From Tannerella sp. (lineage in GTDB: Bacteria > Bacteroidota > Bacteroidia > Bacteroidales > Tannerellaceae), in NCBI GenBank assembly GCA_031268395.1, contig JAIRXI010000386.1, forward strand, positions 1 to 8,460: a DNA stretch of 8,460 nt, read 5' to 3'. The position numbers and the translations under genes are program-made. Shown here in pieces: positions 1 through 5,868 of this stretch (position 1 is the first letter of the stretch; the number at the start of each line of letters is the position of its first letter). The notes under the pieces were generated by a model that saw nothing but the letters and a program-made list of their open reading frames with translations, searched no databases and was not told the origin of the DNA.

Positions 1-1
1 C

Positions 2-599
2 ACCCCTTTGCACCATTCGCGTTTGATGGTTACTCCAGTTTTTAAGCACAGAAACATGTGTTTCCCGTTCCAGTTTTTGCGGATAACCGGACGTTCCATC
101 GCCTGCGTGACGGAGAACAGTGAGATTATGGATACATTAGGCATACATCGCGCACGGAAAGACGACAGGCTGTCAGTATTCGATCTCTTTGACGCCACAG
201 GAATAGTTGAAGACCTGAAAGATGTTGAGCAAAACATCCTGCATAACGGAAAACGGATACAACGAACAAGCAAGTTAAAACGGAATATGACAACCGGTTG
301 GACATGGAACCGGGACGCAACGTATAGGATAGAATCCGACAGAGAGAAAGAAGCGTTTACCGATTTAACGACACTCCGGGCTTTTGCTAAAGACGAAATC
401 CTGTTGTTCCTGAAATGACCGGATTTGAAGTCCTGGATATAATTGACGAAACGAAAGCAATGCTCCCAATATGCACGATGAAGAATGGGTCATTGATATT
501 TTGGAAAAAGTTTATGACAAAAATAATCGCACAAAACACAGAAATAGCAGTGTCACAGGATATGGGTCAATAAAAATATTTCAATACTTTGTCGCCTGA
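2..599 (+). pseudogene. Frameshifted C-terminal remnant of a probable SAM-dependent methyltransferase (5' end outside window)
   Basis: No single frame covers this stretch, but three consecutive frames join into one protein-like tail. The first frame ends at a TGA (416-418) after TLRAFAKDEILLFLK. The next frame continues from 415 with MTGFEVLDIIDETKAML. From about 466 a third frame gives PNMHDEEWVIDILEKVYDKN and runs to the TGA at 597-599. The join 'RAFAKDEILLFLK-MTGFEVLDI' resembles the C-terminus of class I SAM methyltransferases, where 'R.F..dEi..lL...GFevl.v' is common. Each break is repaired by adding one base, an A in the AAA near 413-415 and a C in the CCC near 465-467. Two homopolymer losses suggest decay, though assembly error is possible. 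No SAM-binding glycine motif is seen. The first 100 bases read poorly in every frame, so another break may lie there. Family assignment is moderate; the frame shifts are the firmer part. Confidence 0.45.
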
Positions 600-618
600 A
601 AAAAATCACTTATTTTTG
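588..618 (+). promoter_or_regulatory. Bacteroidota-type promoter for the DoxX-fusion gene
   Basis: TTTG at 588-591 and TATTTTTG at 611-618 are separated by 19 bases. This fits the Bacteroides sigma-ABfr consensus (TTTG, 19-21 bases, TAnnTTTG). Transcription would begin near 625, leaving an A/T-rich leader of about 75 nt before the ATG at 700. The -33 element overlaps the last codons of the upstream pseudogene. Confidence 0.6.
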
Positions 619-699
619 TGAGGTGAATATCAAACAATAAATTTTTCAGAAGATGAAAATACTAAAAAACTCCGGACACATCACTTTATTTGAAGAAAA

Positions 700-2208
700 A
701 TGAAAACAATTATTACTATTCTTCGGATGGCCATCGGATGGCATTTCCTGTATGAAGGAGCCGTCAAAATATTTGCCGACTGGAGCTCCGCCGACTACCT
801 GAACAATACGCATGGCTTTCTGGCGGATTTTTTCCAGTGGCTGACCGTTTCTCCCGTCAGGCTGGAGGCAGTGGATTTCCTGAACATTGTCGGGCTGATT
901 CTTGTCGGACTGTCTCTGTTTTTCGGGTTGTGGAGCCGCCAGTCTTCCGTTTGCGGTGCCCTGATGCTTGCACTGTATTACTTTGCCTGTCCGCCGTTTG
1001 GTATCTCTCTGGTACTAGACGCTCATGAAGGCAGCGTGTTTGTGGTCGACAAACTGCTCGTGGAAACGGTTGCACTTGTGTTGCTTGCGTTCAGCAGGGA
1101 ACAGGGATACGGATTGGATGCCCTTGTCCGGAAGCGAAAAAAACGGCGCACGGACGACTGTCTCCCGGAAGAAGTCGAACTGCACAGACCGAACACGCGC
1201 CGTGAAGCGCTGAAAAACCTGGTATCCTTTCCGCTGTTGGGCGGACTGGGGTGGGGTGCCTGGCGGACGGCCAAAGCGTATGGCATGGATGTAATGTCGG
1301 GTGCAACCGTTCAAGTCAACCGGATCGCCTTGCGCGAACTGAAAGGCGAACTTCCGAAGGGCAGACTCGGTGAAGATCAGCTTAGCCGCCTGATTTTGGG
1401 CGGCAACCTGATCGGCGGCTGGGCACATGCGCGCGATCTGATTTATGCCGGTTCGCTTTTCAAGGCGTACAATACCGAGAAAAAAATCTATGAAACGCTG
1501 ATGCTGTGCGAACAGGCGGGAATCAACTGCATCAACATCGGTTTTCCGACTATACAAGTGATCGCCAAATACAAAAAACTGACCGGCAGCAAGATCAAGG
1601 TGATTACGCAGGTGGGTATCAGGGAAAAAAGCGAAGACATCTATGAGGATGTTACGGTTGCCACGGACAACGGAATGGATATTATCCAGTTGCAGGGAAA
1701 TTGGTGCGACTGGTTGGCGCGCGACGGCCGGCTGGAAGTTATCCGCGGATTAATGGAACGTATCCGTGGTCACGGCTTGGTGGCCGGCATGGGGGCGCAT
1801 ACGGTTGATTCGCTTATTATCTGCGAAGAAAACGGGATTGTGCCCGATTACTACATGAAGACAATGCACCATGACAATTACTGGTCAGCTCATCCGCGCG
1901 AAAACCGCCGCCCCTTTGAGGTGGACAGCGAGCGAAGCAAAGATCATAACATGTTTCACGACAATTGTTTTTGCCCGTTTCCAGACCGTACGGTCGAATT
2001 TGTCAACCGTGTCAAAGTGCCTGTCATGGGCTTCAAGGTGCTTGCCGCCGGTGCGATCCATCCCGCCGACGGCTTCAAATGGGCGTTCGAGAACGGCGCG
2101 GATTTCATCTGTGTCGGCATGTTTGATTTCCAGGTCGTGGACGACGTGAATATCTGCATCGAAACGCTTCAAAAACTGGAAAACAGAAAACGGGGCTGGT
2201 ATTCCTGA
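700..2208 (+). CDS. DoxX-like membrane module fused to an aldo/keto-reductase-like TIM-barrel protein
   Basis: This 502-residue protein has two parts. Residues 1-135 are DoxX-like, with four hydrophobic segments near 1-20, 57-78, 81-99 and 117-132. A strongly basic stretch follows (RKRKKRR, about 144-150). Residues 167-187 then carry a twin arginine (TRREALKNL) and a hydrophobic run, like a Tat signal but internal. Residues 205-502 form a soluble domain opening with GRLGEDQLSRLILGGNLIGG, typical of aldo/keto-reductase-like TIM barrels, and including MHHDNYW (389-395) and a glycine-rich end (AAGAIHPADGF). Substrate and cofactor are unknown. DoxX proteins are small membrane proteins sometimes linked to quinone redox chemistry. 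By inference, the barrel is an oxidoreductase tethered to the membrane and possibly placed outside the cytoplasm. The ATG start follows an A-rich leader and its own promoter. The gene appears monocistronic and faces the next gene convergently. Confidence 0.8.
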   Translation: MKTIITILRMAIGWHFLYEGAVKIFADWSSADYLNNTHGFLADFFQWLTVSPVRLEAVDFLNIVGLILVGLSLFFGLWSRQSSVCGALMLALYYFACPPFGISLVLDAHEGSVFVVDKLLVETVALVLLAFSREQGYGLDALVRKRKKRRTDDCLPEEVELHRPNTRREALKNLVSFPLLGGLGWGAWRTAKAYGMDVMSGATVQVNRIALRELKGELPKGRLGEDQLSRLILGGNLIGGWAHARDLIYAGSLFKAYNTEKKIYETLMLCEQAGINCINIGFPTIQVIAKYKKLTGSKIKVITQVGIREKSEDIYEDVTVATDNGMDIIQLQGNWCDWLARDGRLEVIRGLMERIRGHGLVAGMGAHTVDSLIICEENGIVPDYYMKTMHHDNYWSAHPRENRRPFEVDSERSKDHNMFHDNCFCPFPDRTVEFVNRVKVPVMGFKVLAAGAIHPADGFKWAFENGADFICVGMFDFQVVDDVNICIETLQKLENRKRGWYS

Positions 2209-2453
2209 CCGCGTCATCATGCGGACGGGAATGAATTTGCTTCGCACAAGGCAAAAAGCGAGAGGGAGGGGCATGTCAAAACACGCAGGAGACGCGTATT
2301 TTGAAAATTTGCACAGATATGGAAGAATAAAACATCATGCATGGACGTGCCGGAATGAATAAAATTTGCGAGCTTCCATTCTGCCTGCGTTATCTGTGTG
2401 CATTTGACATACCTGCCTGCATCTCGCCATTGTACGCTGGCGCGTTGCGGGCG
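2209..2453. other. Convergent intergenic region, no clear terminator
   Basis: This 245-base gap lies between the 3' ends of the DoxX-fusion gene and the minus-strand secreted-protein gene. Only weak four-base stems are visible, such as CCGC/GCGG at about 2209-2224 and GCGC/GCGC near 2440-2455 followed by a pyrimidine-rich run. None is convincing as an intrinsic terminator. No gene is supported here. Confidence 0.4.
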
Positions 2454-2843
2454 CTATTTTCCCTTTTTCTCCGTCAGCTTCTTGAAATTACACGGCAATT
2501 CACCCATTGATGTACCGGCCGAACCCTTGACCACTCCTTTTTCTTCCCGGATGGTCACTTTCACGTATTCGCCGCCCACGTAAAGGCTGGCAGACAATTT
2601 GCCGTCCTTTTCGGTAAATTTCTGTTCCCTGATATTGACATCTTCTCCCTTGACGTCGATAACGACCGTCCCATCCTTAAGCTTTATATCAAGGGTATAA
2701 TTCCGATATCCCTGAGGTGCGTCGGGAACAGTGACTTCCCATTGGCCTTTCACTTTGCTGCCGATATCGTTTGCGGCTCCGGCGTCAACCGCCGACATAC
2801 ACAGCAGGCATAACCCCGCCAACATTGCATAAACTGTTTTCAT
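2454..2843 (-). CDS. Small secreted protein of unknown function (129 aa)
   Basis: The protein starts with a clear type I signal peptide: MKT, the hydrophobic core MLAGLCLLCMSAV, and probable cleavage after DAGA near residue 24. The mature part of about 105 residues is rich in alternating charged and hydrophobic residues and reads as beta strands: GQWEVTVPDAPQGY, LDIKLKDGTVVIDV, KLSASLYVGGEYVKVTI and KGVVKGSAGTSMGELPCNF. It ends in a lysine-rich tail (KKLTEKKGK). The pattern of short strands with 'G.W.v..pdap.Gy' and 'kdGklsa.lyvG..vkvti' suggests a small periplasmic or exported beta-sandwich or barrel protein. I do not recognise a named family. It is transcribed away from the repeat region. 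No good -33/-7 pair is seen directly upstream, so its promoter is either weak or lies further away. Confidence 0.75.
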   Translation of the reverse strand: MKTVYAMLAGLCLLCMSAVDAGAANDIGSKVKGQWEVTVPDAPQGYRNYTLDIKLKDGTVVIDVKGEDVNIREQKFTEKDGKLSASLYVGGEYVKVTIREEKGVVKGSAGTSMGELPCNFKKLTEKKGK

Positions 2844-2950
2844 ACGATAAAACTGTTACATTAATAAATTTTTATTTCAACCAATCACACCGCCTGTCCG
2901 ACGGCACAATCCTTTTTATAAACGTTCGGGAAATGGTTTTATTTTATCCC

Positions 2951-3009
2951 AACATGTCCATTAGACACTTCCTCCGTCGTGTCCGGGAGGCCCTGCCGGT
3001 AAAAAATGG
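2951..3009 (+). repeat. Dispersed repeat, copy A (plus orientation)
   Basis: This copy carries ACATGTCCATTAGAC, then CTTCC and GTCGTGTCCGG, followed by a CTGCCGG block and AAATGG. It shares its first 35 or so bases with the copy at about 7925-7963. Its later part matches the 57-bp inverted repeats at 3059-3115 and 3403-3459, with gaps. It is inverted relative to the 3059-3115 copy. Confidence 0.65.
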
Positions 3010-3058
3010 CCCGCAACACACGATGGCCCGGGACGGCCTACGGGTTGACGGGCAGATG

Positions 3059-3115
3059 TTCCATTTGCTGCCGGCAGGCAGTCTTTTCTTCCGGACACGA
3101 CAAGAGAAGCGTCTA
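3059..3115 (-). repeat. Left inverted repeat, copy D of the dispersed repeat
   Basis: Read on the minus strand it contains TAGACGCTTCTC, GTCGTGTCCGGAAG and the palindromic block CTGCCGGCAGGCAG. It differs from the reverse complement of 3403-3459 at three positions. The inner GCCGGC block is self-complementary. Confidence 0.8.
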
Positions 3116-3120
3116 TTTTT

Positions 3121-3140
3121 CTTAAAACGCTCATTTTAAG
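3121..3140. repeat. Perfect 7-bp inverted repeat (small hairpin)
   Basis: CTTAAAA (3121-3127) and TTTTAAG (3134-3140) are exact complements around a six-base loop. The stem lies between the left inverted repeat and the tandem array. There is no following T-run on either strand, so it is not a typical terminator. Confidence 0.6.
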
Positions 3141-3164
3141 GACAAAATCAGATTTTACGGGGCA

Positions 3165-3375
3165 AATTTCCCTATGGAAATCGGTAATTTCCCCATAGTA
3201 ATTGAGCATTTCCCTATAGTAATTGGGAATTTCCATGCAGGAATTCCCGATTTCCATAGGGGAATTGGCAATTTCCATTAGGGAATTGGTAATTTCCATG
3301 CAGGAATTGATAATTTCCCATTAGGGAATTGGCAATTTCCATTAGGGAATTGGGAATTTCCCTATGGAAATCGGG
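3165..3375. repeat. Tandem array of ten 21-bp near-palindromic units
   Basis: Units start at 3165, 3186, 3207, 3228, 3249, 3270, 3291, 3312, 3334 and 3355. All are 21 bp except the 3312 unit, which is 22. A degenerate eleventh unit follows to about 3395. Each begins with (A/G)ATTTCC or a close variant, has a variable centre (ATTAGGG, CTATGG, ATGCAGG or ATAGGGG) and ends in AATTGG or a variant. Units are imperfectly self-complementary (CCAATT near one end, AATTGG near the other). The first and tenth units are almost identical. There are no unique spacers, so it is not a CRISPR array. Confidence 0.85.
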
Positions 3376-3402
3376 GATTTTCCGGCTGTATGCGGACTTG
3401 AT

Positions 3403-3459
3403 TAGACGCTTCTCGTGTCGTGTCCGGAAGAGAAGACTGCCGGCAGGCAGCAAACGGAA
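3403..3459 (+). repeat. Right inverted repeat, copy C of the dispersed repeat
   Basis: This is the plus-strand partner of 3059-3115, with the TAGACGCTTC side facing the tandem array and the GCAAACGGAA side facing out. It carries GTCGTGTCCGGAAGAG and the CTGCCGGCAGGCAG block. Confidence 0.8.
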
Positions 3460-3650
3460 TACGGTAAATCGTTTTTGGGGTCAAGACAGCGTGCCATAGC
3501 TGTCAACTGTATGTGCCGCAAAGATATGTCTTTGCCGCATTTCCGCCAAAACCGTCTGCATATTCCGGCAATCAGGAAAACGTATTGCCGATCTTTGCGG
3601 ATGCGGTGAAGCAATCCGGCAAACCTGTTCCTGTCCATGCATAAAGTATA
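3460..3650. other. Gene-free stretch between the repeat element and the operon promoter
   Basis: Apart from the minus-strand promoter at 3519-3550, I see no supported gene here. Open frames exist on both strands, but they lack family resemblance and run into the repeats. Confidence 0.4.
3519..3550 (-). promoter_or_regulatory. Consensus Bacteroidota promoter firing leftward into the repeat element
   Basis: On the minus strand, TTTG (3547-3550) and TATCTTTG (3519-3526) are separated by 20 bases, an exact fit to TTTG-N(19-21)-TAnnTTTG. Transcription would start near 3512 and run through 3459-3059. The -7 element lies in an imperfect inverted repeat (GCCGCAAAGA at 3515-3524 and TCTTTGCCGC at 3530-3539). 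No gene begins close downstream. The nearest minus-strand gene starts at 2843, so the product may be non-coding or a very long leader. Confidence 0.4.
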
Positions 3651-3651
3651 A

Positions 3652-3682
3652 TTTTCCATTCTCCATTTTTTTAGTACTTTTG
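3652..3682 (+). promoter_or_regulatory. Promoter of the uronate operon
   Basis: TACTTTTG at 3675-3682 matches TAnnTTTG exactly and is followed by C, as is usual. A one-mismatch -33 element (TTTT, 3652-3655) lies 19 bases upstream. Transcription would start near 3689, giving a leader of about 25 nt before the ATG at 3715. That leader is too short for a riboswitch. Any sugar-acid control would therefore act at the promoter or through an unseen regulator. Confidence 0.55.
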
Positions 3683-3714
3683 CTGCCAACATTTAATTAC
3701 AATAACTGAGGTAT

Positions 3715-4947
3715 ATGAAGAAAACAATTGCAGCTATTTTGGGGATATGCCTGTGCTTGTCCTGCCGGTCAGAGAAAGATGGTGGGATAACATTGGCGGT
3801 GCAGGCCGGCGCGTTTGACCGGCAGGACTGTGTGGTCTCGGTCGGGATTCCGGAAGGAAAAGGAGTTTCGGACTGGGAATTGATCGAACGGAAAGGATGG
3901 AAAAACGTAAAAGTCCCTTCCCAGACCGTGAAAGCAGAGGGCAAAACCATCCTCTACTGGATACTGGCCGGCCACACGAAAGCCGGCGACATCCGGACAT
4001 TCGTGGCCAGGCCGGCAGAGAGACAGCCGGCGCAGAATGCCATGGAAGTGGAAGATACACGGAAATCCCTGATCCTGAAAAAAGACGGGAAACCCGTCCT
4101 GCAATACAATTATACGTGCGTGGAGCCGCCGGCAGGGGTGGACACCATTTTCAGACGCAGCGGATTCATTCATCCGGCCTACTCCCCTGCGGGAAATGTA
4201 CTGACGAACATCCATCCGAAAGACCACTATCATCATTTCGGGATATGGAATCCCTGGACACATGTCGTGTACGACGGCAAGCTCCATGATTTGTGGAATC
4301 TGGGCGAACGGCAGGGGACGGTACGCGCCGGAGCCATCAGGGGCACAGCACAGGGAAGCGTTTTCTGCGGTTACGATGCGGCGCTGGATCACGTGATTTT
4401 TACGCCGGAAGGCGAAAAAACAATCATGGAAGAATGCTGGAAAGTGAAAACATGGAACCTCCCCGACGTTTTCCTCTGGGATTTCGAATCGCACCTGTCC
4501 CCCTCCACCCCTCTTCCCCTCCTGCTGGAAGCTTACCGCTATGCCGGTTTCAGTTGTCGGGCGACGCCGGAATGGACAGGGGAGAACTGCGTAATGCTTA
4601 CTTCCGAAGGAAAAACCCGGCAGGAGATCGACGGCACCACTGCCCGCTGGATATGTATGACCGGAGACACGCAAACCGGACGTTCGGGACTGCTCTTCAT
4701 GAGTCACCCGCAAAACTACAATACCCCCGAACCCCTGCGTATCTGGGACGAACAGGCCAATGCCGGACGGGGAGACGCCTTTATCAACTTCGCCCCCACC
4801 AAAAACAAAAACTGGGAACTGGAACCCGGCAGGCACTATCTGTTGCGTTACAGGGTGCTGTCATACGAAGGCGAAATGACCTCCGCAACTGCCGACCGCT
4901 TCTGGAATGATTTTGCACATCCCCCGGCAGTCGAAACCGAACAGTAA
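3715..4947 (+). CDS. DUF6807 (PmoA-like) family lipoprotein
   Basis: This 410-residue protein begins with a lipoprotein-like signal (MKKTIAAILGICLCLSC, candidate lipid-bearing Cys17), so it is probably membrane-anchored outside the cytoplasm. Residues 25-105 form a beta-rich N-terminal module. Residues 110-400 carry the DUF6807 domain: RSGFIHPAYSPAG (148-160), the histidine cluster HPKDHYHHFGIW (167-178), LHDLWNLGE (190-198), SHPQNYNTPEPLRIW (330-344) and YLLRYRVLSYEG (375-386). The family is often labelled 'methane oxygenase PmoA', but it has no resemblance to membrane methane monooxygenase and that name is misleading. Its activity is uncharacterised as far as I know. The clustered histidines and aspartate could bind a metal or act in catalysis. 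It leads a four-gene operon that ends in mannonate-pathway enzymes, so a role in processing a uronate-containing sugar is inferred. The first ATG lies about 25 nt after the predicted transcript start. Confidence 0.82.
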   Translation: MKKTIAAILGICLCLSCRSEKDGGITLAVQAGAFDRQDCVVSVGIPEGKGVSDWELIERKGWKNVKVPSQTVKAEGKTILYWILAGHTKAGDIRTFVARPAERQPAQNAMEVEDTRKSLILKKDGKPVLQYNYTCVEPPAGVDTIFRRSGFIHPAYSPAGNVLTNIHPKDHYHHFGIWNPWTHVVYDGKLHDLWNLGERQGTVRAGAIRGTAQGSVFCGYDAALDHVIFTPEGEKTIMEECWKVKTWNLPDVFLWDFESHLSPSTPLPLLLEAYRYAGFSCRATPEWTGENCVMLTSEGKTRQEIDGTTARWICMTGDTQTGRSGLLFMSHPQNYNTPEPLRIWDEQANAGRGDAFINFAPTKNKNWELEPGRHYLLRYRVLSYEGEMTSATADRFWNDFAHPPAVETEQ

Positions 4948-4971
4948 TAACGTTTTTAATAAAAGGAATCT

Positions 4972-5868
4972 ATGAAAAAAAGTATCTTTATCGCACTGCT
5001 TGCATGCAGTTGCGGCATGTTGAAAGCCGGCAATCCGGAGATCTCGGCCGTCAGGACAGGCAGCCGGATCGATGTAACCGTCAGCGGCAATTTTTTTACG
5101 AGTTACCATTTCCCGGAAGACGAAAAGTATCCGTTCTTCTTCCCGGTCAACGGGCCGGTATCGGGCGGCAGCATGACGTCGATGCGCAACGGGATCTGGC
5201 CGCATCACACGTCGCTCTTCTTCGGATGCGACCTCGTGAATGGCGGCAACTACTGGCAGGAAGGGCTGGAACGGGGACGCATCATTTCCATCGGCGCCCG
5301 CATTACGGAAACCGGGGGCGAACGCGCAGTCATCGAAGACGAATGTATCTGGAAGCGTCCCGATGCGGAAGCGCCCATCCTCGACCGGAGGAAAATCACC
5401 GTCACGGCGCCCTCCGCCACGCTGTACCAGCTGGATTTCGACATCGAAATGGAAATGCTGACGGATGTAACCATTCTGAAAACGAATCACTCGCTGTTCA
5501 GCGCGCGAGTCGCTCCGGACATCTCCGTCGCACAGGGCGGAACGATGGTGAACGCCGAAGGCCTGGAAGGCGAAAAAGCTACATTCGGCGCCGCTTCTCC
5601 ATGGATCGACTGCCACGGGGCGCGGAAGACCGGCATCGAAGGCATTGCCATCCTGCAACACCCGTCCAACCCCTGGTTTCCGTCACCCTGGTTCACCCGC
5701 GACTACGGTTTCATTTCCCCCACCCCCATGTACTGGCCTGCGGACGACCAGGCTACCCGCCTGAAAAAGGGAGAAAAAATAGCGCTTCGCTACCGTGTGC
5801 TCGTCCATGCAGGCGACACCCGGCAGGCAGACATTGCCGGAGAATACGAAAAATACAGGGCGAAATGA
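4972..5868 (+). CDS. Second DUF6807 (PmoA-like) family protein, exported
   Basis: This 298-residue protein is a shorter relative of its neighbour. It has an N-terminal export signal (MKKSIFIALLACSCGMLKAG), either cleaved after Ala19 or lipidated at Cys12 (LLAC). Shared hallmarks are WPHHTSLFFG (76-85, parallel to the upstream YHHFGIW), ILQHPSNPWFPSPWF (227-241, parallel to SHPQNYNTPEP) and ALRYRVLVHAGD (271-282). It lacks the extra N-terminal module of the 410-residue protein. It begins 24 bases after that gene; AAAAGGA upstream gives it a ribosome-binding site unusual for this phylum. Its stop overlaps the start of the oxidoreductase gene (ATGA), indicating translational coupling. Two divergent copies side by side suggest two related steps or substrates rather than recent duplication. 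Enzymatic activity is unknown. Confidence 0.8.
   Translation: MKKSIFIALLACSCGMLKAGNPEISAVRTGSRIDVTVSGNFFTSYHFPEDEKYPFFFPVNGPVSGGSMTSMRNGIWPHHTSLFFGCDLVNGGNYWQEGLERGRIISIGARITETGGERAVIEDECIWKRPDAEAPILDRRKITVTAPSATLYQLDFDIEMEMLTDVTILKTNHSLFSARVAPDISVAQGGTMVNAEGLEGEKATFGAASPWIDCHGARKTGIEGIAILQHPSNPWFPSPWFTRDYGFISPTPMYWPADDQATRLKKGEKIALRYRVLVHAGDTRQADIAGEYEKYRAK

Larger units (their letters stand above)
3059..3459. mobile_element. MITE-like element: 57-bp inverted repeats enclosing a 21-bp tandem array
   Basis: The ends are inverted repeats, 3059-3115 and 3403-3459, matching at 54 of 57 positions by direct comparison. Between them lie a short A/T-rich spacer with a hairpin (3121-3140) and ten tandem 21-bp units (3165-3375). 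No transposase gene is inside; at about 400 bp it would be non-autonomous and move in trans, if at all. The layout recalls BrickBuilt elements of Porphyromonas gingivalis, which are MITEs holding short tandem repeats. That comparison is from memory of the family architecture, not a sequence match. No target-site duplication is evident outside 3059 or 3459, and related repeat copies occur nearby, so the true boundaries may differ. Confidence 0.55.

Noticed and set aside
2771..3139. 122-residue plus-strand frame
   Set aside because: It begins antisense to the signal peptide of the minus-strand gene and ends within repeats A and D; no domain resemblance.
3165..3375. CRISPR array
   Set aside because: Units are contiguous 21-mers without unique spacers, and no cas genes are present.
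3402..3692. 96-residue minus-strand frame upstream of the operon
   Set aside because: It spans the promoter region and right inverted repeat and has no recognisable motif.
3769..4836. 355-residue open frame on the minus strand
   Set aside because: It is antisense to the DUF6807 lipoprotein gene, shows no family motif, and is explained by GC-rich codon use on the coding strand.
5004..5864. Long upstream extension of the uxuB reading frame (would give 556 aa)
   Set aside because: It overlaps the DUF6807 gene almost entirely, is arginine-rich shadow sequence, and the SDR domain starts normally at 5865.
3715..5868. Methane monooxygenase subunit PmoA
   Set aside because: The family label is historical; these are exported soluble proteins without the membrane helices of particulate methane monooxygenase, in a sugar-acid operon.
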